Source: Cinclus cinclus (taxonomy: Eukaryota > Chordata > Aves > Passeriformes > Cinclidae). From it: a stretch of 64,000 nt of DNA. The translations under genes were made by a program, and so were the position numbers. The notes under the pieces were generated by a model that saw only the letters and a program-made list of their open reading frames with translations, made no database searches and was not told the origin of the DNA. Position 1 is the stretch's first letter; every line of letters begins with the position of its first letter. This document shows, piece by piece, positions 33,237-47,100 of the stretch. Where the stretch lies: contig NC_085052.1 in the NCBI RefSeq assembly GCF_963662255.1, forward strand, positions 37,086,654-37,150,653, read 5' to 3'.

Positions 33237-34996
33237 AGGCCACATGACGTCACAATGAATTATTTGATTCTTGGCCTCCATGGCGGCATAATAGATCCTT
33301 GCTTCTATTGGTCCCCGTGCTGTAACAATCCATCCCTGGCCCTTTTTATACCCCCTGGTGCCACAAGGGATCATTCGATTGTTAGCCTGCATTGGGTCAC
33401 AATGGTTCCTTGCTTCTCTTAACCTCTGTGGTGTCACAATGCATTCCAAGCCCTTTTAGGCCACTTGGTCTTACAATGAACCATTTGATTCTTGGCCTTC
33501 ATGGTGTCATAATGGTTCCTTGCTTCAATAGGTCCCCATGCTGTCAGAGTCCATCCGTGGTCCTTTTGCGCCCCCTGGTGTCAAAAGGGATTCACAGATT
33601 GTTAGCCTGCATTGGGTCACAATGGTTCCTTGCTTCTCTTAACCCCTGTGCTGTCACAATGCATCCCATGCCCTTTTAGGCCACTTGATGTCACAATGAA
33701 TCATTTGATTCTTGGCCTCCATGGTGGCGTAATTGTACCAGGTTTTAATTGGGCCCCATGCTTTCACAATATATCCCTGCCCCTTTTAGGCCCATTGGTG
33801 TCACAAGGGATCATTAGATTGTTAGCCTGCATTGGGTCACAATGGTTCCTTGCTTCTCTTAACCTCTGTGGTGTCACAATGCATCCCATGCCCTTTTAGG
33901 CCACTTGATGTCACAATGAATCATTTGATTCTTGGCCTCCATGGTGTCATAATGGTTCCTTGTTTCTATTGGGCCCCATGCTTTCACAATTCATCCCTGC
34001 CCCTTTTAGGCCCATTGGTGTCACAAGGGATCATTAGATTGTTAGCCTGCATTGGGTCACAATGGATCCTTGCTTCTCTTAACCCCTCTGCTGTCACAAT
34101 GCATCCCATGCCCTTTGAGGCCACATGATGTCACAATGAATTATTTGATTCTTGGCCTCCATGGCGGCATAATAGATCCTTGCTTCTATTGGTCCCCGTG
34201 CTGTAACAATTCATCCCTGGCCCTTTTAGGCCCATTGGTGTCACAAGGGATCATTAGATTGTTAGCCTGCACTGGGTCACAATGGTTCCTTGCTTCTCTT
34301 AACCTCTGTGGTGTCACAATGCATTCCAAGCCCTTTTAGGCCACTTGGTCTTACAATGAACCATTTGATTCATGGCCTTCATGGTGTCATAATGGTTCCT
34401 TGCTTCTATAGGCCCCATGCTCTCAGTGTTCATCCGTGGTCCTTTTGCGCCCCCTGGTGTCAAAAGGGATTCTTAGATTGTTAGCCTGCATAGGGTCACA
34501 ATGGTTCCTTGCTTCTCTTAACCTCTGTGGTGTCACAATGCATCCCATGCCCTTTTAGGCCACTTGATGTCACAATGAATCATTTGATTCTTGGCCTCCA
34601 TGGTGGTGTAATTGTACCAGGTTTTACTTGGGCCCCATGCTTTCACAATTCATCCCTGCCCCTTTTAGGCCCATTGGTGTCACAAGGGATCATTAGATTG
34701 TTAGCCTGCATTGGGTCACAATGGTTCCTTGCTTCTCTTAACCTCTGTGGTGTCACAATGCATCCCATGCCCTTTTAGGCCACTTGATGTCACAATGAAT
34801 CATTTGATTCTTGGCCTCCATGGTGTCATAATGGTTCCTTGTTTCTATTGGGCCCCATGCTTTCACAATTCATCCCTGCCCCTTTTAGGCCCATTGGTGT
34901 CACAAGGGATCATTAGATTGTTAGCCTGCATAGGGTCACAATGGTTCCTTGTTTCTCTTAACCTCTGTAGTGTCACAATGCATCCCTTGCCCTTTT
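33237..34996 (+). repeat. 1,760 bp higher-order unit, second copy (8 monomers)
   Basis: This is the tandem partner of 31477-33236. The last monomer departs from the first copy: ATGCTTTCACAATTC with AGGCCCATTGGTGTC here, against ATGCCTTCACAATAC with AGGCGCCTTGGTGTC at 33.10 kb. The same 8-monomer series occurs only once in the copy that starts at 53049, so the doubling is local to this place. Confidence 0.87.
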
Positions 34997-37900
34997 AGGC
35001 CACTTGATGTCACAATGAACCATTTGATTCTTGGCCTTCATGGTGTCATAATGGTTCCTTGCTTCTATAGGTCCCCATGCTGTCAGAGTTCATCCGTTGT
35101 CCTTTTGCGCCCCCTGGTGTCAAAAGGGATTCTTAGATTGTTAGCCTGCATTGGGTCACAATGGTTCCTTGCTTCTCCTAACCTCTGTGGTGTCACAATG
35201 CATCCCAAGACCTTTTAGGCCACTTGGTCTTACAATGAACCATTTGATTCTTGGCCTTCATGGTGTCATAATGGTTCCTTGCTTCTATAGGTCCCCATGC
35301 TGTCAGAGTCCATCCGTGGTCCTTTTGCGCCCCCCGGTGTCAAAAGGGATTCACAGATTGTTAGCCTGCATTGGGTCACAATGGTTCCTTGCTTCTCTTA
35401 ACCCCTGTGCTGTCACAATGCATCCCATGCCCTTTTAGGCCACTTGATGTCACAATGAATCATTTGATTCTTGGCCTCCATGGTGGCGTAATTGTACCAG
35501 GTTTTAATTGGGCCCCATGCTTTCACAATATATCCCTGCCCCTTTTAGGCCCATTGGTGTCAAAAGGGATCATTAGATTGTTAGCCTGCATTGGGTCACA
35601 ATGGTTCCTTGCTTCTCTTAACCTCTGTGGTGTCACAATGCATCCCATGCCCTTTTAGGCCACTTGATGTCACAATGAATCATTTGATTCTTGGCCTCCA
35701 TGGTGTCATAATGGTTCCTTGTTTCTATTGGGCCCCATGCTTTCACAATTCATCCCTGCCCCTTTTAGGCCCATTGGTGTCACAAGGGATCATTAGATTG
35801 TTAGCCTGCATTGGGTCACAATGGTTCCTTGTTTCTCTTAACCTCTGTAGTGTCACAATGCATCCCATGCCCTTTTAGGCCACTTGATGTCACAATGAAC
35901 CATTTGATTCTTGGCCTTCATGGTGTCATAATGGTTCCTTGCTTCTATAGGTCCCCATGCTGTCAGAGTTCATCCGTTGTCCTTTTGCGCCCCCTGGTGT
36001 CAAAAGGGATTCTTAGATTGTTAGCCTGCATTGGGTCACAATGGTTCCTTGCTTCTCTTAACCCCTGTGCTGTCACAATGCATCCCATGCCCTTTTAGGC
36101 CACATGATGTCACAATGAATTATTTGATTCTTGGCCTCCATGGTGGCATAATAGATCCTTGCTTCTATTGGTCCCCGTGCTGTAACAATTCATCCCTGGC
36201 CCTTTTAGGCCCATTGGTGTCACAAGGGATCATTAGATTGTTAGCCTGCATTGGGTCACAATGGTTCCTTGTTTCTCTTAACCTCTGTAGTGTCACAATG
36301 CATCCCATGCCCTTTTAGGCCACTTGATGTCACAATGAATCATTTGATTCTTGGCCTCCACGGTGGCATAATACATCCTTGCTTCTATTGGTCCCCGTGC
36401 TGTAACAATCCATCCCTGGCCCTTTTTATACCCCCTGGTGCCACAAAGGATCATTAGATTGTTAGCCTGCATTGGGTCACAAGGGTTCCTTGCTTCTCTT
36501 AACCTCTGTGGTGTCACAATGCATCCCATGCCCTTTTAGGCCACATGATGTCACAATGAATCATTTGATTTTTGGCCTCCATGGTGGCATAATTCTACCA
36601 GGTTTTACTTGGGCCCCATGCTTTCACAATTCATCGCTGCCCCTTTTAGTCCCATTGGTGTCACAAGGGATCATTAGATTGTTAGCCTGCATTGGGTCAC
36701 AATGGTTCCTTGCTTCTCTTAACCTCTGTGCTGTCACAATGCATCCCATGCCCTTTTAGGCCACTTGATGTCACAATGAATCATTTGATTCTTGGCCTCC
36801 ATGGTGTCATAATGGTTCCTTGTTTCCATTGGGCCCCATGCTGTCACAATTCATCCCTGGCCCTTTTACGCCCCCTGGTGTCAAATGGGATCCTGGGATT
36901 ATTAGCCTCCATTGGGTCACAATGGATCCTTGCTTCTCTTAACCCCTGTGGTGTCACAATGCATCCCATGCCCTTTTAGGCCACTTGATGTCACAATGAA
37001 TCATTTGATTCTTGGCCTCCATGGTGGCGTAATTGTACCAGGTTTTACTTGGGCCCCATGCTTTCACAATACATCCCTGGCCCTTTTAGGCCCATTGGTG
37101 TCACAAGGGATCCTGGGATTATTAACCTCCATTGGGTCACAATGGTTCCTTGCTTCTCTTAACCCCTGTGGTGTCACAATGCATCCCATGCCCTTTTAGG
37201 CCACTTGATGTCACAATGAATCATTTGATTCTTGGCCTCCATGGTGGCGTAATTGTACCAGGTTTTAATTGGGCCCCATGCTTTCACAATACATCCCTGC
37301 CCCTTTTAGGCCCATTGGTGTCACAAGGGATCATTAGATTGTTAGCCTCCATTGGGTCACAATGGATCCTTGCTTCTCTTAACCTCTGTGGTGTCACAAT
37401 GTATTCCAAGCCCTTTTAGGCCACTTGGTCTTACAATGAACCATTTGATTCTTGGCCTTCATGGTGTCATAATGGTTCCTTGCTTCTATAGGTTCCCATG
37501 CTGTCAGAGTTCATCCGTTGTCCTTTTGCGCCCCCTGGTGTCAAAAGGGATTCTTAGATTGTTAGCCTGCATTGGGTCACAATGGATCCTTGCTTCTCTT
37601 AACCCCTGTGGTGTCACAATGCATCCCATGCCCTTTTAGGCCACTTGATGTCACAATGAATCATTTGATTCTTGGCCTCCATGGTGGTGTAATTGTACCA
37701 GGTTTTAATTGGGACCCATGCTTTCACAATATATCCCTGCCCCTTTTAGGCCCATTGATGTCTCAAGGGATCATTAGATTATTAGCCTCCATTGGGTCAC
37801 AATGGATCCTTGCTTCTCTTAACCCCTGTGGTGTCACAATGCATCCCATGCCCTTTTAGGCCACTTGATGTCACAATGAATCATTTGATTCTTGGCCTCC

Positions 37901-38078
37901 ACCGTGGCATAATACATCCTTGCTTCTATTGGTCCCCGTGCTTTAACAATCTATCCCTGGCCCTTTTTATACCCCCTGGTGCCAAAAGGGATCATTAGAT
38001 TGTTAGCCTGCATTGGGTCACAATGGTTCCTTGCTTCTCTTAACCCCTGTGGTGTCACAATGCATCCCATGCGCTTTT

Positions 38079-38299
38079 AGGCTGCATGATGTCACAATGA
38101 ATTATTTGATTCTTGGCCTCCATGGTGGCATAATAGATCCTTGCTTCTATTGGTCCCCGTGCTGTAACAATTCATCCCTGGCCCTTTTAGGCCCATTGGT
38201 GTAAACAAGGCATCATTAGATTGTTAGCCTGCATTGGGTCACAATGGTTCCTTGCTTCTCTTAACCTCTGTGGTGTCACAATGCATTCGAAGACCTTTT
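38079..38299 (+). repeat. 221 bp monomer variant with GTGTAAACAAGG
   Basis: This class D unit opens AGGCTGCATGATGTCAC in place of AGGCCACATG, and the second half has GTGTAAACAAGG in place of GTGTCACAAGG (one base added). Near-identical units recur at about 38.74, 45.56, 46.22, 50.19, 50.85, 58.11 and 58.77 kb, always as two copies three monomers apart. It is confined to domain 3 and makes a useful tag for the 34-36 monomer block. Confidence 0.85.
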
Positions 38300-40816
38300 A
38301 GGCCACTTGGTCTTACAATGAACCATTTGATTCATGGCCTTCATGGTGTCATAATGGTTCCTTGCTTCTTTAGGTCCCCATGCTGTCAGAGTTCATCCGT
38401 GGTCCTTTTGCGCACCCGGGTGTCAAAAGGGATTCTTAGATTGTTAGCCTGCATTGGGTCACAATGGTTCCTTGCTTCTCTTAACCCCTGTGGTGTCACA
38501 ATGCATCCCATGACCTTTTAGGCCACTTGATGTCACAATGAATCATTTGATTCTTGGCCTCCATGGTGGCATAATTGTACCAGGTTTTACTTGGGCCCCA
38601 TGCTTTCACAATTCATCCCTGCCCCTTTTAGGCCCATTGGTGTCACAAGGGATCATTAGATTGTTAGCCTCCATTGGGTCACAATGGATCCTTGCTTCTC
38701 TTAACCCCTGTGCTGTCACAATGCATCCCATGCCCTTTTAGGCTGCATGACGTCACAATGAATTATTTGATTCTTGGCCTCCATGGCGGCATAATAGATC
38801 CTTGCTTCTATTGGTCCCCGTGCTGTAATAATTCATCCCTGGCCCTTTTAGGCCCATTGGTGTAAACAAGGGATCATTAGATTGTTAGCCTGCATTGGGT
38901 CACAATGGTTCCTTGCTTCTCTTAACCTCTGTGCTGTCACAATGCATCCCATGCCCTTTTAGGCCACTTGATGTCACAATGAATCATTTGATTCTTGGCC
39001 TCCATGGTGTCATAATGGTTCCTTGTTTCTATTTGTCCCCGTGCTGTCACAATTCATCCCTGGCCCTTTTACGCCCCCTGGTGTCAAATGGGATCCTGGG
39101 ATTATTAGCCTCCATTGGGTCACAATGCATCCTTGCTGCTCTTAACCCCTGTGGTGTCACAATGCATCCCATGCCCTTTTAGGCCACTTGATGTCACAAT
39201 GAATCATTTGAGTCTTGGCCTCCACGGTGGCATAATAGATCCTTGCTTCTATTGGTCCCCGTGCTGTAACAATCCATCCCTGGCCCTTTTTATACCCCCT
39301 GGTGCCACAAGGGATCATTAGATTGTTAGCCTGCATTGGGTCACAATGGTTCCTTGCTTCTCTTAACCTCTGTGGTGTCACAATGCATTCCAAGCCCTTT
39401 TAGGCCACTTGGTCTTACAATGAACCATTTGATTCTTGGCCTCCATGGTGTCATAATGGTTCCTTGCTTCTATAGGTCCCCATGCTGTCAGAGTTCATCT
39501 GTGGTCCTCTTGCGCCTCCTGGGGTCAAAAGGGATACTTAGATTGTTAGCCTGCAATGGGTCGCAATGGTTCCTTGCTTCTCTTAACCCCTGTGGTGTCA
39601 CAATGCATCCCATGCCCTTTTAGGCCACTTGATGTCGCAATGAATCATTTGATTCTTGGCCTCCATGGTGGCGTAATTGTACCAGGTTTTAATTGGGCCC
39701 CATGCATTCACAATAAATCCCTGCCTCTTTTAGGCCCATTGGTGTCACAAGGGATCATTAGATTGTTAGCCTCCATTGGGTCACAATGGATCCTTGCTTC
39801 TCTTAACCCCTGTGCTGTCACAATGCATCCCATGCCCTTTTAGGCCACATGATGTCACAATGAATTATGTGATTCTTGGCCTCAATGGTGGCATAAAAGA
39901 TCCTTGCTTCTATTGGTCCCCGTGCTGTAACAATTCATCCCTGGCCCTTTTAGGCCCATTGGTGTCACAAGGGATCATTAGATTGTTAGCCTGCATTGGG
40001 TCACAATAGTTCCTTGCTTCTCTTAACCTCTGTGGTGTCACAATGCATCCCATGCCCTTTTAGGCCACTTGATGTCACAATGAATCATTTGATTCTTGGC
40101 CTCCATTGTGTCATAATGGTTCCTTGTTTCTATTTGTCCCCGTGCTGTCACAATTCATCCCTGGCCCTTTTACGCCCCCTGGTGTCAAATTGGATCCTGG
40201 GATTATTAGCCTGCATTGGGTCACAATGGTTCCTTGCTTCTCTTAACCTCTGTGGTGTCACAATGCATTCCAAGCCCTTTTAGGCCACTTGGTCGTACAA
40301 TGAACCATTTGATTCTTGGCCTTCATGGTGTCATAATGGTTCCTTGCTTCTATAGGCACCATGCTCTCAGTGTTCATCCGTGGTCCTTTTGCGCCCCCTG
40401 GTGTCAAAAGGGATTCTTAGATTGTTAGCCTGCATTGGGTCACAATGGTTCCTTGCTTCTCTTAACCCCTGTGGTGTCACAATGCATCCCATGTCCTTTT
40501 ACGCCACTTGATGTCACAATGAATCATTTGATTCTTGGCCTCCATGGTGGTGTAATTGTACCAGGTTTTACTTGGGCCCCATGCTTTCACAATTCATCCC
40601 TGCCCCTTTTAGGCCCATTGGTGTCACAAGGGATCATTAGATTGTTAGCCTGCATTGGGTCACAATGGTTCCTTGCTTCTCTTAACCTCTGTGGTGTCAC
40701 AATGCATCCCATGCCCTTTTAGGCCACTTGATGTCACAATGAATCATTTGATTCTTGGCCTCCATGGTGTCATAATGGTTCCTTGTTTCTATTGGGCCCC
40801 ATGCCTTCACAATACA

Positions 40817-40834
40817 TCCCTGCCCCTTTTAGGC
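40817..40834. other. Recombination joint in block E1
   Basis: The unit follows the type with ATGCCTTCACAATACATCCC up to here, then continues AGGCCCATTGGTGTCACAAG. Copies at 33.12, 52.93 and 60.86 kb instead have AGGCGCCTTGGTGTCAAAAG. The following monomers jump to the series seen at 36.2 kb (TTGTTTCTC, CTCTGTAGTGTC, GGCATAATACATCC). This is an unequal-crossover signature. The same joint is present at about 48301-48318 in E2. Confidence 0.75.
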
Positions 40835-41104
40835 CCATTGGTGTCACAAGGGATCATTAGATTGTTAGCCTGCATTGGGTCACAATGGTTCCTTGTTTCT
40901 CTTAACCTCTGTAGTGTCACAATGCATCCCATGCCCTTTTAGGCCACTTGATGTCACAATGAATCATTTGATTCTTGGCCTCCACGGTGGCATAATACAT
41001 CCTTGCTTCTATTGGTCCCCGTGCTGTAACAATCCATCCCTGGCCCTTTTTATACCCCCTGGTGCCACAAAGGATCATTAGATTGTTAGCCTGCATTGGG
41101 TCAC

Positions 41105-41128
41105 AAGGGTTCCTTGCTTCTCTTAACC
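41105..41128. other. Recombination joint: hybrid monomer opening block E2
   Basis: The left side has TCACAAGGGTTCC, a private mark otherwise found at 36.48, 43.97, 48.59, 56.51 and 62.46 kb, where CTTAACCTCTGTGGTGTC follows. Here the right side reads CTTAACCCCTGTGCTGTC and continues as the series that starts at 33.62 kb. The switch must lie between the two diagnostic bases, so this single monomer is a hybrid of two lineages and marks the E1/E2 duplication joint. Confidence 0.78.
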
Positions 41129-41161
41129 CCTGTGCTGTCACAATGCATCCCATGCCCTTTT

Positions 41162-44100
41162 AGGCCACTTGATGTCACAATGAATCATTTGATTCTTGGC
41201 CTCCATGGTGGCGTAATTGTACCAGGTTTTAATTGGGCCCCATGCTTTCACAATATATCCCTGCCCCTTTTAGGCCCATTGGTGTCACAAGGGATCATTA
41301 GATTGTTAGCCTGCATTGGGTCACAATGGTTCCTTGCTTCTCTTAACCTCTGTGGTGTCACAATGCATCCCATGCCCTTTTAGGCCACTTGATGTCACAA
41401 TGAATCATTTGATTCTTGGCCTCCATGGTGTCATAATGGTTCCTTGTTTCTATTGGGCCCCATGCTTTCACAATTCATCCCTGCCCCTTTTAGGCCCATT
41501 GGTGTCACAAGGGATCATTAGATTGTTAGCCTGCATTGGGTCACAATGGATCCTTGCTTCTCTTAACCCCTCTGCTGTCACAATGCATCCCATGCCCTTT
41601 GAGGCCACATGATGTCACAATGAATTATTTGATTCTTGGCCTCCATGGCGGCATAATAGATCCTTGCTTCTATTGGTCCCCGTGCTGTAACAATTCATCC
41701 CTGGCCCTTTTAGGCCCATTGGTGTCACAAGGGATCATTAGATTGTTAGCCTGCACTGGGTCACAATGGTTCCTTGCTTCTCTTAACCTCTGTGGTGTCA
41801 CAATGCATTCCAAGCCCTTTTAGGCCACTTGGTCTTACAATGAACCATTTGATTCATGGCCTTCATGGTGTCATAATGGTTCCTTGCTTCTATAGGCCCC
41901 ATGCTCTCAGTGTTCATCCGTGGTCCTTTTGCGCCCCCTGGTGTCAAAAGGGATTCTTAGATTGTTAGCCTGCATAGGGTCACAATGGTTCCTTGCTTCT
42001 CTTAACCTCTGTGGTGTCACAATGCATCCCATGCCCTTTTAGGCCACTTGATGTCACAATGAATCATTTGATTCTTGGCCTCCATGGTGGTGTAATTGTA
42101 CCAGGTTTTACTTGGGCCCCATGCTTTCACAATTCATCCCTGCCCCTTTTAGGCCCATTGGTGTCACAAGGGATCATTAGATTGTTAGCCTGCATTGGGT
42201 CACAATGGTTCCTTGCTTCTCTTAACCTCTGTGGTGTCACAATGCATCCCATGCCCTTTTAGGCCACTTGATGTCACAATGAATCATTTGATTCTTGGCC
42301 TCCATGGTGTCATAATGGTTCCTTGTTTCTATTGGGCCCCATGCTTTCACAATTCATCCCTGCCCCTTTTAGGCCCATTGGTGTCACAAGGGATCATTAG
42401 ATTGTTAGCCTGCATAGGGTCACAATGGTTCCTTGTTTCTCTTAACCTCTGTAGTGTCACAATGCATCCCTTGCCCTTTTAGGCCACTTGATGTCACAAT
42501 GAACCATTTGATTCTTGGCCTTCATGGTGTCATAATGGTTCCTTGCTTCTATAGGTCCCCATGCTGTCAGAGTTCATCCGTTGTCCTTTTGCGCCCCCTG
42601 GTGTCAAAAGGGATTCTTAGATTGTTAGCCTGCATTGGGTCACAATGGTTCCTTGCTTCTCCTAACCTCTGTGGTGTCACAATGCATCCCAAGACCTTTT
42701 AGGCCACTTGGTCTTACAATGAACCATTTGATTCTTGGCCTTCATGGTGTCATAATGGTTCCTTGCTTCTATAGGTCCCCATGCTGTCAGAGTCCATCCG
42801 TGGTCCTTTTGCGCCCCCCGGTGTCAAAAGGGATTCACAGATTGTTAGCCTGCATTGGGTCACAATGGTTCCTTGCTTCTCTTAACCCCTGTGCTGTCAC
42901 AATGCATCCCATGCCCTTTTAGGCCACTTGATGTCACAATGAATCATTTGATTCTTGGCCTCCATGGTGGCGTAATTGTACCAGGTTTTAATTGGGCCCC
43001 ATGCTTTCACAATATATCCCTGCCCCTTTTAGGCCCATTGGTGTCAAAAGGGATCATTAGATTGTTAGCCTGCATTGGGTCACAATGGTTCCTTGCTTCT
43101 CTTAACCTCTGTGGTGTCACAATGCATCCCATGCCCTTTTAGGCCACTTGATGTCACAATGAATCATTTGATTCTTGGCCTCCATGGTGTCATAATGGTT
43201 CCTTGTTTCTATTGGGCCCCATGCTTTCACAATTCATCCCTGCCCCTTTTAGGCCCATTGGTGTCACAAGGGATCATTAGATTGTTAGCCTGCATTGGGT
43301 CACAATGGTTCCTTGTTTCTCTTAACCTCTGTAGTGTCACAATGCATCCCATGCCCTTTTAGGCCACTTGATGTCACAATGAACCATTTGATTCTTGGCC
43401 TTCATGGTGTCATAATGGTTCCTTGCTTCTATAGGTCCCCATGCTGTCAGAGTTCATCCGTTGTCCTTTTGCGCCCCCTGGTGTCAAAAGGGATTCTTAG
43501 ATTGTTAGCCTGCATTGGGTCACAATGGTTCCTTGCTTCTCTTAACCCCTGTGCTGTCACAATGCATCCCATGCCCTTTTAGGCCACATGATGTCACAAT
43601 GAATTATTTGATTCTTGGCCTCCATGGTGGCATAATAGATCCTTGCTTCTATTGGTCCCCGTGCTGTAACAATTCATCCCTGGCCCTTTTAGGCCCATTG
43701 GTGTCACAAGGGATCATTAGATTGTTAGCCTGCATTGGGTCACAATGGTTCCTTGTTTCTCTTAACCTCTGTAGTGTCACAATGCATCCCATGCCCTTTT
43801 AGGCCACTTGATGTCACAATGAATCATTTGATTCTTGGCCTCCACGGTGGCATAATACATCCTTGCTTCTATTGGTCCCCGTGCTGTAACAATCCATCCC
43901 TGGCCCTTTTTATACCCCCTGGTGCCACAAAGGATCATTAGATTGTTAGCCTGCATTGGGTCACAAGGGTTCCTTGCTTCTCTTAACCTCTGTGGTGTCA
44001 CAATGCATCCCATGCCCTTTTAGGCCACATGATGTCACAATGAATCATTTGATTTTTGGCCTCCATGGTGGCATAATTCTACCAGGTTTTACTTGGGCCC

Positions 44101-47100
44101 CATGCTTTCACAATTCATCGCTGCCCCTTTTAGTCCCATTGGTGTCACAAGGGATCATTAGATTGTTAGCCTGCATTGGGTCACAATGGTTCCTTGCTTC
44201 TCTTAACCTCTGTGCTGTCACAATGCATCCCATGCCCTTTTAGGCCACTTGATGTCACAATGAATCATTTGATTCTTGGCCTCCATGGTGTCATAATGGT
44301 TCCTTGTTTCCATTGGGCCCCATGCTGTCACAATTCATCCCTGGCCCTTTTACGCCCCCTGGTGTCAAATGGGATCCTGGGATTATTAGCCTCCATTGGG
44401 TCACAATGGATCCTTGCTTCTCTTAACCCCTGTGGTGTCACAATGCATCCCATGCCCTTTTAGGCCACTTGATGTCACAATGAATCATTTGATTCTTGGC
44501 CTCCATGGTGGCGTAATTGTACCAGGTTTTACTTGGGCCCCATGCTTTCACAATACATCCCTGGCCCTTTTAGGCCCATTGGTGTCACAAGGGATCCTGG
44601 GATTATTAACCTCCATTGGGTCACAATGGTTCCTTGCTTCTCTTAACCCCTGTGGTGTCACAATGCATCCCATGCCCTTTTAGGCCACTTGATGTCACAA
44701 TGAATCATTTGATTCTTGGCCTCCATGGTGGCGTAATTGTACCAGGTTTTAATTGGGCCCCATGCTTTCACAATACATCCCTGCCCCTTTTAGGCCCATT
44801 GGTGTCACAAGGGATCATTAGATTGTTAGCCTCCATTGGGTCACAATGGATCCTTGCTTCTCTTAACCTCTGTGGTGTCACAATGTATTCCAAGCCCTTT
44901 TAGGCCACTTGGTCTTACAATGAACCATTTGATTCTTGGCCTTCATGGTGTCATAATGGTTCCTTGCTTCTATAGGTTCCCATGCTGTCAGAGTTCATCC
45001 GTTGTCCTTTTGCGCCCCCTGGTGTCAAAAGGGATTCTTAGATTGTTAGCCTGCATTGGGTCACAATGGATCCTTGCTTCTCTTAACCCCTGTGGTGTCA
45101 CAATGCATCCCATGCCCTTTTAGGCCACTTGATGTCACAATGAATCATTTGATTCTTGGCCTCCATGGTGGTGTAATTGTACCAGGTTTTAATTGGGACC
45201 CATGCTTTCACAATATATCCCTGCCCCTTTTAGGCCCATTGATGTCTCAAGGGATCATTAGATTATTAGCCTCCATTGGGTCACAATGGATCCTTGCTTC
45301 TCTTAACCCCTGTGGTGTCACAATGCATCCCATGCCCTTTTAGGCCACTTGATGTCACAATGAATCATTTGATTCTTGGCCTCCACCGTGGCATAATACA
45401 TCCTTGCTTCTATTGGTCCCCGTGCTTTAACAATCTATCCCTGGCCCTTTTTATACCCCCTGGTGCCAAAAGGGATCATTAGATTGTTAGCCTGCATTGG
45501 GTCACAATGGTTCCTTGCTTCTCTTAACCCCTGTGGTGTCACAATGCATCCCATGCGCTTTTAGGCTGCATGATGTCACAATGAATTATTTGATTCTTGG
45601 CCTCCATGGTGGCATAATAGATCCTTGCTTCTATTGGTCCCCGTGCTGTAACAATTCATCCCTGGCCCTTTTAGGCCCATTGGTGTAAACAAGGCATCAT
45701 TAGATTGTTAGCCTGCATTGGGTCACAATGGTTCCTTGCTTCTCTTAACCTCTGTGGTGTCACAATGCATTCGAAGACCTTTTAGGCCACTTGGTCTTAC
45801 AATGAACCATTTGATTCATGGCCTTCATGGTGTCATAATGGTTCCTTGCTTCTTTAGGTCCCCATGCTGTCAGAGTTCATCCGTGGTCCTTTTGCGCACC
45901 CGGGTGTCAAAAGGGATTCTTAGATTGTTAGCCTGCATTGGGTCACAATGGTTCCTTGCTTCTCTTAACCCCTGTGGTGTCACAATGCATCCCATGACCT
46001 TTTAGGCCACTTGATGTCACAATGAATCATTTGATTCTTGGCCTCCATGGTGGCATAATTGTACCAGGTTTTACTTGGGCCCCATGCTTTCACAATTCAT
46101 CCCTGCCCCTTTTAGGCCCATTGGTGTCACAAGGGATCATTAGATTGTTAGCCTCCATTGGGTCACAATGGATCCTTGCTTCTCTTAACCCCTGTGCTGT
46201 CACAATGCATCCCATGCCCTTTTAGGCTGCATGACGTCACAATGAATTATTTGATTCTTGGCCTCCATGGCGGCATAATAGATCCTTGCTTCTATTGGTC
46301 CCCGTGCTGTAATAATTCATCCCTGGCCCTTTTAGGCCCATTGGTGTAAACAAGGGATCATTAGATTGTTAGCCTGCATTGGGTCACAATGGTTCCTTGC
46401 TTCTCTTAACCTCTGTGCTGTCACAATGCATCCCATGCCCTTTTAGGCCACTTGATGTCACAATGAATCATTTGATTCTTGGCCTCCATGGTGTCATAAT
46501 GGTTCCTTGTTTCTATTTGTCCCCGTGCTGTCACAATTCATCCCTGGCCCTTTTACGCCCCCTGGTGTCAAATGGGATCCTGGGATTATTAGCCTCCATT
46601 GGGTCACAATGCATCCTTGCTGCTCTTAACCCCTGTGGTGTCACAATGCATCCCATGCCCTTTTAGGCCACTTGATGTCACAATGAATCATTTGAGTCTT
46701 GGCCTCCACGGTGGCATAATAGATCCTTGCTTCTATTGGTCCCCGTGCTGTAACAATCCATCCCTGGCCCTTTTTATACCCCCTGGTGCCACAAGGGATC
46801 ATTAGATTGTTAGCCTGCATTGGGTCACAATGGTTCCTTGCTTCTCTTAACCTCTGTGGTGTCACAATGCATTCCAAGCCCTTTTAGGCCACTTGGTCTT
46901 ACAATGAACCATTTGATTCTTGGCCTCCATGGTGTCATAATGGTTCCTTGCTTCTATAGGTCCCCATGCTGTCAGAGTTCATCTGTGGTCCTCTTGCGCC
47001 TCCTGGGGTCAAAAGGGATACTTAGATTGTTAGCCTGCAATGGGTCGCAATGGTTCCTTGCTTCTCTTAACCCCTGTGGTGTCACAATGCATCCCATGCC

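Larger units (their letters stand above)
33678..41161 (+). repeat. 7,484 bp higher-order block E1 (34 monomers)
   Basis: This block matches 41162-48645 unit by unit at a constant offset of 7,484 bp. Rare private changes are shared, for example CACAATAGTTCC (40.01 and 47.49 kb), TTGGTCGTACAATG (40.29 and 47.78 kb), GCAATGGGTCGC, GTAAACAAGGCATC and TGTTTCCATTGGGCC. I found no substitution in the positions compared by eye. The block contains classes V, D, G and Q plus the 219 and 221 bp variants. Confidence 0.87.
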
